Positions 1 to 8,857 are shown, numbered from the stretch's first letter. The stretch is DNA of 64,000 nt from Corynebacterium durum (GCF_030408675.1 NZ_CP047200.1:248001-312000), one strand, 5' to 3'. Notes: generated from the sequence alone by a model not told the origin. A program made the numbers and translations.

Positions 1-70
1 GGCAGTGGCGCTGATCGTAATGCTGCTCCTTGGTGTTGGTGGGGGAGTAGTGGTGCGGAGAAGTGTGTAG
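1..70 (+). CDS. C-terminal end of a membrane-anchored protein (partial)
   Basis: The window opens inside a reading frame that runs from position 2 to a TAG at 68-70. The 22 visible codons encode a run of aliphatic and glycine residues followed by a basic end (RRSV), the usual look of a C-terminal transmembrane anchor with a cytoplasmic positive tail, as in sortase-anchored or other surface proteins. The family cannot be named because the body of the protein lies outside the window. It could also be chance coding-like sequence. Confidence 0.4.
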   Translation, partial: AVALIVMLLLGVGGGVVVRRSV

Positions 71-89
71 ATAGCGTGCACATTGTCAG

Positions 90-821
90 TTACCACTGTT
101 TGCGAGGATCCTCCCGGGCGACTTGCCTAACCCTGCTATCTGCCATCGCCCACGTTGGATAGTTAGGGCCTATACTGCTCAATACAGTGAGCATGTCCCG
201 CAAGCGATCATTCACATTGATGCGTAGCAGGTTTTCTTGATGTGATATTCGATTACGAAGCTGCCGCATCCTTTCCAAGCGTTTCCCTATATAACGGCGC
301 CCGGAGGCATTGATGCGAGCATAAGGAAAAGCGTTGTGTAGCGCATCGTACCAAAGCGTATCTGTTTCACATGCGCGTTGCCAGGATAAACCCTCGCCTA
401 GTAATGAAGACCAACTCCCGAAAGTTAGTTGAGCGACAATATCGTCATGTGAGACTGGCTGACCATAACGTGGATGGTTTTGGTGTCTTGATCGTGATTG
501 AGCCTCTGACTCTGCACGTCGACGTGCATTTTTTAGGGGAGATTGGATAAGGCGATATAGGTCGTCGTTGGCGTGATGCCTTAAAGACCATGATGCAGGC
601 AGCCCCAGTGTTTGATTCCAATCCGCTAGTGCTCGATCCATGGCGTTCCTGACCATCACTTCAAAATAAGAGAACTGTGTGTGCCAAGCCCCCGCTAAGT
701 TGCAGTTCCAACGATATAGATCAACAGCGCGGTCAATATCCCCACTGGATTCGTGGAGGTAGGGTGCTAGTCTAGCTGAGCCTAAAAACGACTCAATATG
801 TATTGCGTTTTCTCTTCCCAC
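90..821 (-). CDS. Abi-family (Abi_2/AbiD-F-like) protein with HEPN-type motif
   Basis: This 243-residue protein resembles the Abi_2 family, whose founding members give abortive-infection phage resistance. The N-terminal part has the family pattern of a W-N-x-x-L stretch followed by F-x-V-x-x-R-N-A (about residues 38-60). Near the C-terminus R189-N-R-I-S-H194 fits the R-x4-6-H motif of HEPN ribonucleases, so RNA cleavage on phage infection is a reasonable guess, not shown. It stands alone: no antitoxin-like gene adjoins it and the neighbouring + strand has only a terminator-like hairpin. ATG start close to a purine-rich stretch. The family call is fairly firm; the activity is inferred. Confidence 0.75.
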   Translation of the reverse strand: MGRENAIHIESFLGSARLAPYLHESSGDIDRAVDLYRWNCNLAGAWHTQFSYFEVMVRNAMDRALADWNQTLGLPASWSLRHHANDDLYRLIQSPLKNARRRAESEAQSRSRHQNHPRYGQPVSHDDIVAQLTFGSWSSLLGEGLSWQRACETDTLWYDALHNAFPYARINASGRRYIGKRLERMRQLRNRISHQENLLRINVNDRLRDMLTVLSSIGPNYPTWAMADSRVRQVAREDPRKQW

Positions 822-881
822 CTACTTCATGCTACAGTGGCCTCATCGAGCAACGATGAAGTTCGTTGCACTTACTTTTCG

Positions 882-922
882 GTATCCCCCGTGGTCTGTG
901 GCCTCGGGGGATACTTGTTGTT
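882..922 (+). terminator. Orphan intrinsic terminator-like hairpin
   Basis: A perfect 10-bp stem (GTATCCCCCG at 882-891 with CGGGGGATAC at 905-914) with a 13-nt loop is followed on the + strand by TTGTTGTTTT. No + strand gene precedes it closely: the Abi gene is divergent. A shorter hairpin (CAACGA/TCGTTG at 851-868) lies just upstream, so the pair could be the 3' half of a small RNA starting near 825. The rest of 822-1086 shows no convincing gene. Confidence 0.55.
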
Positions 923-1086
923 TTGGACCGGGCGACCTGCATGCATCACTGATGTGCTCCCCTGACACGAAGTCGGCCATACAACTGTGTCAGGCTGTAG
1001 GGGGCGGCACATAAGTGGGCCCATCGCTAAGCTCAAGAAGCAGTGATTGTTGTACCTGCGGGTGGACCTGCTCTACGTCGGTCCCA

Positions 1087-1122
1087 CAAAACAAAACCCA
1101 CGCCCTGCTTTGGCGTGGGTTT
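1087..1122 (-). terminator. Intrinsic terminator of tRNA-Pro
   Basis: An 11-bp perfect stem (1094-1104 with 1112-1122, loop of 7) is followed on the minus strand by TTTTGTTTTG. It sits 4 nt downstream of the tRNA-Pro 3' end. Confidence 0.8.
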
Positions 1123-1126
1123 GATC

Positions 1127-1203
<77 letters not shown>

Positions 1204-1261
1204 GTTACTACCCGGAATACTTTAGTCGATGACGCAGGTTACAACAAAACTGCATGTCATC

Positions 1262-2167
1262 TTACTTCTCCACGATGCGCAGCAGCGTGGCGGAGGGGCG
1301 GCAAAACAGTCGCACAGGTGCGTATTTCGAGGTCCCCAACCCGTTGCTTACGTGCATGAGCATGGAGCCAAAGCGGTGCAGTCCGGATGCTCGTTCGCGG
1401 TCAATGCCGCAGTTGGTCACTATGGCTTTGCCGTTAGGTAGGCAGATCTGTCCACCGTGGGTGTGCCCGGAGAGGGCGAGCTGGTAGCCGTCGGCGTCGA
1501 AAAGCTCAAGGACGCGGGGCTCGGGCGCGTGGAGGAGGGCGAGGCTGAGGTCGGCGTCGCTGTTGGGGGCACCGGCGACGGCGGAGTAGTCGTCGAGGTT
1601 GTGGTGGGGGTCGTCGACACCTGCGGCGGCGATGCGTACTGGCCCTACTTTGAATTCGTGACGCGCTTGGTTGGCGTCGCGCCAGCCGCGTTCGATGAAG
1701 GCGGCCCTCATACCTTCCCAGGGGAGTGTGATGCGGCTGACCTTGCGTTTTTTGCCCAGCAGGTAGCCAAAAGGATTGACGGGGCGTGGCGCGTAGTAGT
1801 CGTTGGTGCCAAAGACGAACAACCCTGGGCGGTGGAGCAGTGGGTCGAGTGCTTGGAGGAGGTGGGGCACGGAGTTGACAGCCCCGAGGTTGTCGCCGGT
1901 GTTGATCACAAGGTCGGGCGCCAGCTGGTCCAGCGCGGCCACCCATTCTTTTTTGTGCGGCTGATTGGGCAGCATGTGCAGGTCGGAAATGTGCAGGATG
2001 CGGAATTCTTTCTCGCCGCGCAGCGTTCCTGGTTCGAGGAGGGGCAGGGTGTACTCGTGAAGGGTGAACTGGTTGAGTTCGCGGTTTCCCCAGGCGGCGA
2101 GCGCGAGCCCGGCTACACCGCCGATAAGGGGGAGGGATGCGAGGATTTTAACTGCTTTGTGAACCAC
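1262..2167 (-). CDS. Calcineurin-like metallophosphoesterase
   Basis: This 301-residue protein has one N-terminal hydrophobic segment (about 8-26) and then the metallophosphoesterase motifs in order: D-L-H at 62-64, G-D-N at 91-93, G-T-N-D at 120-123 (a variant of GNHD, with Thr for the usual residue before Asn) and G-H-T-H-G-G at 234-239. These bind two metal ions and hydrolyse phosphoesters. The membrane-tethered form resembles YkuE/YaeI-type enzymes, which act at the cell envelope; the substrate is unknown. GTG start. It is divergent from the YqeY gene, with only about 48 bp between them holding both promoters. Confidence 0.85.
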   Translation of the reverse strand: MVHKAVKILASLPLIGGVAGLALAAWGNRELNQFTLHEYTLPLLEPGTLRGEKEFRILHISDLHMLPNQPHKKEWVAALDQLAPDLVINTGDNLGAVNSVPHLLQALDPLLHRPGLFVFGTNDYYAPRPVNPFGYLLGKKRKVSRITLPWEGMRAAFIERGWRDANQARHEFKVGPVRIAAAGVDDPHHNLDDYSAVAGAPNSDADLSLALLHAPEPRVLELFDADGYQLALSGHTHGGQICLPNGKAIVTNCGIDRERASGLHRFGSMLMHVSNGLGTSKYAPVRLFCRPSATLLRIVEK

Positions 2168-2215
2168 GAACCTAGACTACCTGTCCGTCCGCGCCCCGCG
2201 AGTATCGTTGCTGTT

Positions 2216-2683
2216 ATGAGCGAACTACAGAATAAAATTCTTGCTGATTTGAAAGACTCCATGAAGGCCCGCAACAAGGAACGCACAGCAACGCTGCGCA
2301 TGTTGAAGGCCGCCGTCATCTACGAGTCGGTGGAGGGGGCCAAGCACGAACTCACCGACACAGATGTTCTGGCGGTTATCCGCCGCGAGGTGAAGAAGCG
2401 TCGGGAGTCGGCCGCAATTTACGCTGAGGCGGGCCGCCAGGAGCTTGCCGACGCCGAGATCGCCGAGGCCACGATCCTTGAGGAATACCTCCCGCAGCAA
2501 CTTGACGACGTCGCGGTGGCCGCGGTCGTCAATAAGCATGCCGCAGCATTGGAAGCGGAGTTGGGAGAGCCGCTGACGATGAAGCACATGAAACGCATGA
2601 TGTCCGCCGTGACCGAAGAAGTTGCAGGTCAGGCGGACAGTAAGCGGCTGTCGGAGGCAGTGCGCCTACGGATTCAGCAGTGA
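2216..2683 (+). CDS. GatB/YqeY domain protein
   Basis: This 155-residue protein consists of a single YqeY domain, the helical domain also found at the C-terminus of the GatB amidotransferase subunit, which touches tRNA. Typical features are T-L-R-M-L-K-A-A near residue 22 and E-x-x-Y-L-P-Q-Q-L near residue 91. A free-standing YqeY has no settled function. The frame is open far upstream, but the ATG at 2216 begins the conserved domain and lies within the divergent intergenic gap. Its 3' end overlaps the convergent penicillin-binding protein gene by 18 bp. Confidence 0.88.
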   Translation: MSELQNKILADLKDSMKARNKERTATLRMLKAAVIYESVEGAKHELTDTDVLAVIRREVKKRRESAAIYAEAGRQELADAEIAEATILEEYLPQQLDDVAVAAVVNKHAAALEAELGEPLTMKHMKRMMSAVTEEVAGQADSKRLSEAVRLRIQQ

Positions 2684-5008
2684 CTCCAACAGCGAGGTGA
2701 TTTCATCCAGGGTGACGGGATCTTGGGTGATGTCGCCACCGCCAGGAAACCCGGTGCCGTCGGAGATTCGGAGGGTGACGGTGCCACGGCCGAGCATGGC
2801 CGTGCCGTTATCCGCACTGACCACGTGGCCAGCAGGAGTGCCGTTCCCTGGAACATTCACGGTATTGACGGTGAATCCTGCCTGTTGAAGCCTCGCTCGG
2901 GCTTCAGCTTCCGTCAACCCTGAGACGTCCGGGACGGAGCTGTTGGACGCGCCGCGAAAGGAACTTCCGTCCGCAGGTGGCAGCGTTCCTTGTAACGCTG
3001 CCGGGACTTGGTTCGCTGCGGCAAACCAGGTGCGGGCGGCCTCCATACCACCGAAGAGGTTGCCCCACGAGCACTGGCGCAGAGGCGCGGTGCACAGCGG
3101 GGAGACGTTGCCGCCGTCGTTAAACACGTAGGAGGAGGCAGCGAAACCGCTGTTGAATGCCAGGAACGCCGAGGATTGGTGGGACTCCGAGGTTCCGGTC
3201 TTAGCGGCCACCGGAGTGCTCCACCCGTAGGAGTTTGCGGCGGCGGCGCCGGTACCGCTCTTGGTGTCGTGGCTCAGTGCAATGCCCAGTCCACGCGCAA
3301 TATCCGGCTCTAGAACCTGTTCGCAATCGGGGGTGTCAATGTCCACCTTCTCGCCGTGGCGATCCTTGATCTCAAGGATGGGGTTCGGCTCACACCACAT
3401 GCCATCAGAAGCGATGGTGGCGGCCACGTTAGTCAGCTCCAAGGGGTTCACCGCTGTGGGGCCGAGGGTGTAGGAGCCCAGGTTGTTGTCTTTGATAAAG
3501 TCCGCGACTGACTGTTCGCCGTCATAGCTGCCCGGCTGTGTATAACTACGCAGGCCCAGGCGCACAGACATATCCACGGTTTCGGACACACCTACGTTCT
3601 CAATGAGCTGCACGAATGTGGTGTTAGGGGACTGCGCAAGCGCTTCCTGGAGCGTCATGCTGCCCTTGTAGTTGCCGGAGTTTTCCACACAATAGGTCGC
3701 GGGCGGGCAACCAGCGGCACCGCCGGACCCCATGCCGCGTGCCTCATAGCGTTTGGGCACGCTCAACACCTGGTTGATGCCCATGCCTTTTTGCATCGCC
3801 ACGGCAGCGGTGAACACCTTGAACACAGAGCCGGCACCATTGCCCACCATGGAGGTTGTTTGTGGCAGCACGGTTTCCATGTTGTCAGCGTCCAGGCCAT
3901 AGTTGCGCGAGCTGGTCATGGCTAGCACATGGCGGGAATCTTTACCCGGTTCAATCACGTTGAATGCCTCGGCCACGCCGTCTGCTTGTGGATCGGCCTG
4001 GCTGACCACAGCATTGTGGGCGGCTTCCTGCACATTCGGATCCAGGGTGGTTTTGATGGTGTATCCGCCCTTGTTCAGCTCGTCAGAGCTGATGCCTTTT
4101 TCTTCCAGGTAGCGCACAACATAGTCGCAGAAGAATCCCTTGTTTCCTGCGGAAATGCAGCCTGAGGGAAGTTTATCTGGTTCCTCCAGCACACCGAGTG
4201 GTTCCTGCTTGTACTTAGCGCTGTCCTCCGCCGTAATGGCTCCAGAGCTCACCATGGTGTCCAGCACGGTGTTGCGGCGGTCAATAACGGCCTGCTTGTT
4301 GGTGTAGGGGTTCAGATATGACGATGATTGCACGATACCCGCGAGCATGGCAGATTGAGGCACATTGAGGTCCTTGGCGGAGATGCCAAAGTAGGTTTTT
4401 GCAGCGGACTCAATGCCAAACGCGCCGCTGCCGAACGGCACAATGTTGAGATAACGCGTCAGAATTTCGTCCTTACTCAGTCGCTCCTCCAGGTCCGATG
4501 CCATGCGCATTTCACGTATTTTGCGCGCATAGCTCGTCTCGGTGGCGGCGATCTGCTCGGACTCGTCTTTGGCATCAACCAGAAGCAGGTAGTTCTTCAC
4601 ATACTGCTGGTCGATGGTGGATGCACCCTGTTCCACGGCGCCGGAGAACATGTTGGCGGCCATGGCTCGGATGGTTCCTTGCCAGTCCACGCCTTTGTGC
4701 TCATAGAAGCGGCGATCTTCGATGCTGACAATGGCTTGTTTCATCACTGGTGATATCTGGTCACCCTCGACGTTGATACGTCGCTGGTTATATAACCACG
4801 CAATGGGGGAGCCTGCATCGTCTGTGACTGTGGTCACTGTAGGGGCATCGCCGTTGGTGAGGTCGGTCAGGTTTGCTGTCATGGTTTCCTGGGTTTTGGC
4901 CAGTGCCATTCCAGAAAGACCAGCTAACGGGGCTAGGCTGAGCGCACTAGCTACGCCGGCGGCAAGCACGGCGGCGCAGACGTTTGTCAGAGATTTCATC
5001 AAGGACAC
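2666..5008 (-). CDS. ponA: Bifunctional penicillin-binding protein 1A with PASTA domain
   Basis: This 780-residue class A PBP polymerises and cross-links peptidoglycan on the outer face of the membrane. After an N-terminal signal-anchor (about 8-36) comes the GT51 glycosyltransferase domain, with E97-D-x-x-F-x-x-H-x-G and G-A-S-T-I-D-Q-Q near 133. The transpeptidase domain follows, with S-V-F-K (catalytic Ser about 393), S-P-N (about 458) and K-T-G-T (about 601). One PASTA domain (about 695-760), which binds muropeptides or beta-lactams in related proteins, precedes a short acidic tail. It is divergent from the WhiB gene, as pbp1a and whcA are in C. glutamicum. Confidence 0.92.
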   Translation of the reverse strand: MSLMKSLTNVCAAVLAAGVASALSLAPLAGLSGMALAKTQETMTANLTDLTNGDAPTVTTVTDDAGSPIAWLYNQRRINVEGDQISPVMKQAIVSIEDRRFYEHKGVDWQGTIRAMAANMFSGAVEQGASTIDQQYVKNYLLLVDAKDESEQIAATETSYARKIREMRMASDLEERLSKDEILTRYLNIVPFGSGAFGIESAAKTYFGISAKDLNVPQSAMLAGIVQSSSYLNPYTNKQAVIDRRNTVLDTMVSSGAITAEDSAKYKQEPLGVLEEPDKLPSGCISAGNKGFFCDYVVRYLEEKGISSDELNKGGYTIKTTLDPNVQEAAHNAVVSQADPQADGVAEAFNVIEPGKDSRHVLAMTSSRNYGLDADNMETVLPQTTSMVGNGAGSVFKVFTAAVAMQKGMGINQVLSVPKRYEARGMGSGGAAGCPPATYCVENSGNYKGSMTLQEALAQSPNTTFVQLIENVGVSETVDMSVRLGLRSYTQPGSYDGEQSVADFIKDNNLGSYTLGPTAVNPLELTNVAATIASDGMWCEPNPILEIKDRHGEKVDIDTPDCEQVLEPDIARGLGIALSHDTKSGTGAAAANSYGWSTPVAAKTGTSESHQSSAFLAFNSGFAASSYVFNDGGNVSPLCTAPLRQCSWGNLFGGMEAARTWFAAANQVPAALQGTLPPADGSSFRGASNSSVPDVSGLTEAEARARLQQAGFTVNTVNVPGNGTPAGHVVSADNGTAMLGRGTVTLRISDGTGFPGGGDITQDPVTLDEITSLLESLLNP

Positions 5009-5143
5009 CCCTTCACCCTACGCACATTCTGCCGTGGAGGAAACCAAAATAACCCCGGCCTGTGTGACACATTCGACATAGGACCACCCAAGTGAATAGA
5101 CTTACAAATGTATCTGAAAGGCACCCACCAGGAGACTGAGAGA

Positions 5144-5488
5144 ATGACAACCTCACTCATCACCGATTCCCAGCGCAACTCATATGCCTGCGGAACAGCG
5201 CAAACGGCGTCGTTGGAGCGTGGTGAATGGGTTACTCAAGCCAAGTGTCGTAACGGGGATCCTGACGCCCTGTTTGTCCGTGGGGCAGAGCAACGCCGGG
5301 CTGCTGCAATTTGTCGACATTGCCCCGTGCTTCTCCAATGTCGCGCGGATGCGCTGGACAACCGTGTAGAATTTGGAGTTTGGGGTGGGCTCACTGAGCG
5401 ACAGCGCCGGGCGCTGTTGCGGAAAAATCCTGACATTACAGATTGGGCGGCCTACCTTGCCGCTGGTGGGGAACTGATCGGTATTTAA
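5144..5488 (+). CDS. whcA: WhiB-family iron-sulfur regulator, WhcA-like
   Basis: This 114-residue WhiB protein has the four iron-sulfur cysteines C35, C57, C60 and C66 (C-x21-C-x2-C-x5-C), the G-V-W-G-G turn at 78-82 and a basic R-x-R-R segment after it that contacts DNA or sigma factor. The ATG at 5144 is chosen because AGGAGA lies 6-8 nt upstream; an in-frame ATG at 5108 has no such site. Its place next to pbp1a matches C. glutamicum whcA, a regulator of the oxidative stress response. The family is certain, the whcA identity rests on synteny. Confidence 0.85.
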   Translation: MTTSLITDSQRNSYACGTAQTASLERGEWVTQAKCRNGDPDALFVRGAEQRRAAAICRHCPVLLQCRADALDNRVEFGVWGGLTERQRRALLRKNPDITDWAAYLAAGGELIGI

Positions 5489-5544
5489 TAAGCGTGCAAT
5501 GAACACAACGCCTGCCCACGGATAGGGTAGGTACAGTGGACTTC

Positions 5545-5706
5545 ATGAGTCATACACAATGGGAATACGCTACCGTACCGCTACTAACTCACGCCACGAA
5601 GCAAATCCTGGACACCTGGGGTGAGGATGGCTGGGAACTGGTCACGGTGATGCCGGGGCCAACTCCAGAGAACCTGGTCGCCTTTCTCAAGCGGGAGAAA
5701 AACTAA
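5545..5706 (+). CDS. DUF4177 small protein
   Basis: This 53-residue protein begins with W-E-Y-A-T-V-P-L-L and carries G-W-E-L-V-T-V, both hallmarks of DUF4177. The same small gene precedes the RidA gene in mycobacteria (Rv3678A beside Rv3678c). Its stop overlaps the next start (TAATG), so the two are translationally coupled. Function unknown. Confidence 0.82.
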   Translation: MSHTQWEYATVPLLTHATKQILDTWGEDGWELVTVMPGPTPENLVAFLKREKN

Positions 5707-6161
5707 TGCACAGTACTAGGCTCGCTGAGCTGGGGATTACGCTTCCCGACGTCGCTGCTCCCGTAGCCGCCTATGTTCCCGCCCTGCAGGTGGGTAATCA
5801 GGTGTGGACGTCCGGCCAGCTGCCCTTCGTTGACGGCGTTCTCCCCGCCACTGGCAAGGTTGGCGCGGAGATTTCTCCAGAAGATGCCGCTACCTATGCG
5901 CGCCAAGCGGTGTTGAACGCGCTTGCCGCTGTGGATGCTTTGGTGGGGATCGACGCGGTGACGCGGGTACTCAAGATCGTGGGATTCGTGGCCTCAGCCG
6001 AGGGGTTTACCGGCCAGCCAGCTGTGGTCAACGGTGCTTCGCATCTTGTCGGCGAAATTTTTGGCGATGCGGGAGCACATGTGCGATCCGCAGTGGGAGT
6101 GGCCGAATTACCGTTGAGTTCACCTGTTGAGGTGGAACTTGTTGTGGAGATTGCCCACTAA
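5706..6161 (+). CDS. RidA/YjgF-family enamine/imine deaminase
   Basis: This 151-residue member of the YjgF/YER057c/UK114 group has V-W-T-S-G-Q-L-P-F near residue 37, the usual start of the family's core. RidA proteins hydrolyse reactive 2-aminoacrylate-type enamines released by PLP enzymes. The C-terminal R-S-A-V-G-V-A-E-L-P-L motif holds the conserved Arg expected to bind the carboxylate. This is the longer, RidA-like subgroup seen in actinobacteria, so its exact substrate is not certain. It overlaps the DUF4177 gene by one base and is followed after about 60 bp by the MBL-fold gene. Confidence 0.85.
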   Translation: MHSTRLAELGITLPDVAAPVAAYVPALQVGNQVWTSGQLPFVDGVLPATGKVGAEISPEDAATYARQAVLNALAAVDALVGIDAVTRVLKIVGFVASAEGFTGQPAVVNGASHLVGEIFGDAGAHVRSAVGVAELPLSSPVEVELVVEIAH

Positions 6162-6223
6162 CCTGGGCACAAATTGCTCATTAAGCGCACACGAGAACGG
6201 GATTGGGCATTAAGCTAGTGTGC

Positions 6224-7042
6224 ATGAAGCACCCTGCTTACAATCAGCTGCGGCCAGTAACACAGTCCGCAGCAGTAGTATTATGCGCCAATCCCAGTTA
6301 TAGCTCTTTAGATGGTACAAATACGTGGGTCATTCGGGCGCCGGAGGATTCACGCAGTATTGTGATTGACCCGGGTCCTGACGATGAAGGGCACCTCAAC
6401 ATTGTGCACAACAAAGCCGAAGAGGTTGCTTTGGTGCTGATTACACACCGGCATCAAGATCATGCTGATTCGATTGATCGTTTCCGCCAACTCACAGGGG
6501 CGCCGGTGCGGGGTTTTGATCCTACCTACTGTCGGGGTGCGGAACCACTAGTGGACGGGGAGATTATTACGCTTGAGGGGGTCACGCCTCAGATTGAAGT
6601 GGTGCACACTCCAGGGCATACCTCTGATTCGGCGTGCTTTTTCGTGTGGAGTGGGGTGCCTCATGATTCCACGCTAGAGGGCATTATCACTGGCGATACG
6701 ATTGCTGGCAGACACACCACCATGATTTCCGAAACAGATGGTGACCTAGGCGCGTATCTTGACACCCTCCACATGCTGGAAGATCGTGGCAAAGGCGTGA
6801 TGCTGCTGCCCGCGCATGGCCCAGAACATGAGGATTTGTCGCTCCTGGCCCGTAAGTATCTTGACCGCCGCGAGCAGCGTCTGGCACAAGTGCAGGCAGC
6901 GCGAGAGAAACTCGGTCACGACGCCACACTCAAGCAGATTGTGGATGAAGTCTACACTGATGTGGACCCCGTGCTGCGTGGGGCAGCAGAGCAGTCCACA
7001 AGGGTGACAGTCCGCTACCTTGACAAGGTAGCGGGGGTTTAG
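6224..7042 (+). CDS. MBL-fold metallo-hydrolase
   Basis: This 272-residue metallo-beta-lactamase-fold hydrolase has the zinc motif H75-x-H77-x-D79-H80, a later T-P-G-H-T-S and a G-D-T segment. A C-terminal extension of about 60 residues (after P-A-H-G-P) resembles the LACTB2/YtnP type of nucleic-acid or thioester hydrolases. The ATG at 6224 fits the conserved start (K-H-P-A-Y-N-Q-L); an upstream TTG at 6203 is possible. Gene order RidA-MBL-Crp is shared with Mycobacterium (Rv3678c-Rv3677c-Rv3676). Its 3' end overlaps the convergent glxR stop by 4 bp. Confidence 0.88.
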   Translation: MKHPAYNQLRPVTQSAAVVLCANPSYSSLDGTNTWVIRAPEDSRSIVIDPGPDDEGHLNIVHNKAEEVALVLITHRHQDHADSIDRFRQLTGAPVRGFDPTYCRGAEPLVDGEIITLEGVTPQIEVVHTPGHTSDSACFFVWSGVPHDSTLEGIITGDTIAGRHTTMISETDGDLGAYLDTLHMLEDRGKGVMLLPAHGPEHEDLSLLARKYLDRREQRLAQVQAAREKLGHDATLKQIVDEVYTDVDPVLRGAAEQSTRVTVRYLDKVAGV

Positions 7043-7722
7043 CGGGCTCGCTTGGCAAGGTGTTCCGTGTCGCAGATCAACACTGATTTTCCTTCCAGGC
7101 GAATCCACCCACGATGGGCGAACGTTGCCAGTGCCTTGTTGACCGTTTCACGGGAGGCACCCACCAGCTGCGCTATTTCCTCTTGCGTGAGGTCATGATT
7201 CACGCGTAGTGCGCCTGCTTCTTGTGTGCCAAAGCGATTGGCCAGTTGCAGCAGTGTTTTTGCCACGCGGCCGGGCACATCAGTGAAGATCAGGTCAGCG
7301 AGCGAGGCGTTGGTGCGGCGCAGTCGGCGTGCCAACACACGCAGAAGTTGCTCCGAAATTTCCGGGTGTTCTGAGATCCAGGTGCGCAGCACGTCCGAGT
7401 TCATGGTGGCGGCGTGCACTTCAGTCACGCACACGGCGGAGGAGGTGCGGGGGCCTGGGTCAAAGATGGATAATTCGCCGAACATGTCGGAGGGACCCAT
7501 CACTGTGAGGAGATTTTCACGGCCGTCGGGGGCGTGGCGGGCGAGTTTCACCTTGCCGGAGGTGATGATGTACAGGCGGTCACCAGGCTCCCCTTCTTCA
7601 AAGATTGTTGCGCCGCGCGGGAACCGTACGGTTTCCAATTCTTGGATCAGGTTGCCCACGGCCACGGGATCGACGCCTTGAAAAATGCCAGCCCGCGATA
7701 GGATTTCCTGAATTGCTTCCAC
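7039..7722 (-). CDS. glxR: cAMP-sensing Crp/Fnr-family global regulator GlxR
   Basis: This 227-residue regulator is almost identical in my recollection to C. glutamicum GlxR over its full length. An N-terminal cyclic-nucleotide domain holds the phosphate-binding cassette (F-G-E-L-S then R-T-S-S-A, about 84-97). A dimer helix and a C-terminal winged HTH follow, with recognition helix region S-R-E-T-V-N-K-A-L. With cAMP bound, GlxR binds TGTGA-N6-TCACA and controls several hundred genes. The GTG at 7722 is chosen because AAGGAG lies 6 nt upstream and the length then matches the known protein. The adenylate cyclase that feeds it is at 30.2-31.8 kb. Confidence 0.95.
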   Translation of the reverse strand: MEAIQEILSRAGIFQGVDPVAVGNLIQELETVRFPRGATIFEEGEPGDRLYIITSGKVKLARHAPDGRENLLTVMGPSDMFGELSIFDPGPRTSSAVCVTEVHAATMNSDVLRTWISEHPEISEQLLRVLARRLRRTNASLADLIFTDVPGRVAKTLLQLANRFGTQEAGALRVNHDLTQEEIAQLVGASRETVNKALATFAHRGWIRLEGKSVLICDTEHLAKRAR

Positions 7723-7742
7723 TCGATACTCCTTAGTCAGCA

Positions 7743-7758
7743 TGTGAAACATGTCTCA
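7743..7758 (-). promoter_or_regulatory. GlxR binding site at glxR (autoregulation)
   Basis: TGTGAAACATGTCTCA matches the GlxR consensus TGTGA-N6-TCACA at 9 of 10 defined bases. It lies 21 bp upstream of the glxR start codon, where a bound dimer would overlap the promoter or transcript start and repress. Autoregulation of glxR is known in C. glutamicum; this site is inferred from sequence. Confidence 0.7.
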
Positions 7759-7869
7759 TATCTCGGCCTAGACCATGGGTGGCGTCCGGCGGAATTACGC
7801 GAGGCAATGGTTTGATGGCCGAAAATATTTTAGAAATTGTGCTCTCTAAGACACTCTACTATGTTCTTT

Positions 7870-7894
7870 GTCACTTTGCAGGAGTTAAAGTGAC
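7870..7894. repeat. Inverted repeat in the glxR upstream region
   Basis: GTCACTTT (7870-7877) and AAAGTGAC (7887-7894) form a perfect 8-bp inverted repeat with a 9-nt spacer. Neither side has a T-run, so it is more like an operator than a terminator. It lies between glxR and the small minus-strand membrane peptide gene. Confidence 0.45.
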
Positions 7895-7945
7895 CTGTTC
7901 GATGCCTGGATCGAGAACACGCATAGGAGCAGTGGGGAAATGTGT

Positions 7946-8077
7946 TTATTTTTCCGCTTTTTTCGGTTCGTTGGTGGCGGGAAGTGAGCTGCGAGTGCTG
8001 AAGGCTTCGAAACGTTCCATCTGCATAGCAAAAACCGCCAAAATAACAGGTGTGAGAAGGCATAGTGCTGCAGTCAT
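7946..8077 (-). CDS. Putative small single-pass membrane protein
   Basis: This frame encodes 43 residues with a hydrophobic helix at about 3-20 ([16 protein letters not shown]), then a charged tail ending K-K-A-E-K. Such a layout is typical of small membrane proteins and unlike random sequence in this region. It has no clear ribosome-binding site. It is divergent from nth and sits between glxR and nth, where corynebacteria often carry small unnamed genes. No function can be proposed. Confidence 0.42.
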   Translation of the reverse strand: MTAALCLLTPVILAVFAMQMERFEAFSTRSSLPATNEPKKAEK

Positions 8078-8122
8078 GCACACAATAATACCGTGTTGAG
8101 GCTGCTCGCTACAGTAAAAGGT

Positions 8123-8857
8123 ATGGAGACATCTCTGACGCTCAAACGCAGGGCGCGGCGCATCAACCGCATCCTGGCGGAGGCGTATCCCAACGCACAA
8201 GCTGAGCTGAATTTTACTAACGCCCTTGAATTGATTGTGGCAACAGTACTGAGCGCGCAATGTACTGATGTGCGGGTGAATCAGGTTACCCCGGCCTTAT
8301 TTGAGCGATATCCCACCGCCGCTGACTATGCTCACGCTGACCCAGAGGAACTGGAAACGTACATCCGCTCAACTGGCTTCTTTCGGGCGAAGGCAAAAAA
8401 TCTCATTGGTCTGGGGGCGATGCTCGACGAGGATTTTGATGGGGAAGTACCCCCACGGTTGGAGGATCTGGTGAAGCTTCCGGGGGTGGGCAGGAAAACG
8501 GCAAACGTGGTGCTGGGTAACGCCTTTGGTATCCCTGGTCTGACGGTGGACACGCACTTTGGCAGGATCGTGAGGCGACTGGGTTTGACGCACGACAAAG
8601 ACCCAGTAAAAGTGGAGCACGCCCTTGAACAGCTCATAGAGAAGCGGGAATGGACGCTTTTCTCTCATCGTGTTATCTTTCATGGTCGCCGCGTGTGCCA
8701 TAGCAGAAAGGCTGCATGCGGCGTGTGTTTTCTGGCCAAACAATGCCCCTCATATGGAAAAGTCGGACCAACAGAAATACCGTTAGCTCAAGCTCTGGTA
8801 AAAAGTCCAGACAGAGAACATTTGTTTCACATGGCTGGAGTAAACGATGAAAACTAA
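8123..8857 (+). CDS. nth: Endonuclease III (DNA glycosylase/AP lyase)
   Basis: This 244-residue enzyme removes oxidised pyrimidines and cuts at abasic sites in base excision repair. The helix-hairpin-helix [11 protein letters not shown] holds the catalytic Lys (about 125), and V-D-T-H-F holds the catalytic Asp (about 143). Four C-terminal cysteines (C-x6-C-x2-C-x5-C, about 191-207) ligate a 4Fe-4S cluster. The ATG at 8123 begins the conserved region; the frame is open 10 codons further. It overlaps the thioredoxin gene start by 11 bp and follows glxR, as in C. glutamicum and M. tuberculosis. Confidence 0.94.
   Translation: METSLTLKRRARRINRILAEAYPNAQAELNFTNALELIVATVLSAQCTDVRVNQVTPALFERYPTAADYAHADPEELETYIRSTGFFRAKAKNLIGLGAMLDEDFDGEVPPRLEDLVKLPGVGRKTANVVLGNAFGIPGLTVDTHFGRIVRRLGLTHDKDPVKVEHALEQLIEKREWTLFSHRVIFHGRRVCHSRKAACGVCFLAKQCPSYGKVGPTEIPLAQALVKSPDREHLFHMAGVNDEN

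Noticed and set aside
829..1014. 61-codon + strand frame after the Abi gene
   Set aside because: It runs through a strong terminator hairpin at 882-922, has no ribosome-binding site and no likeness to any family.
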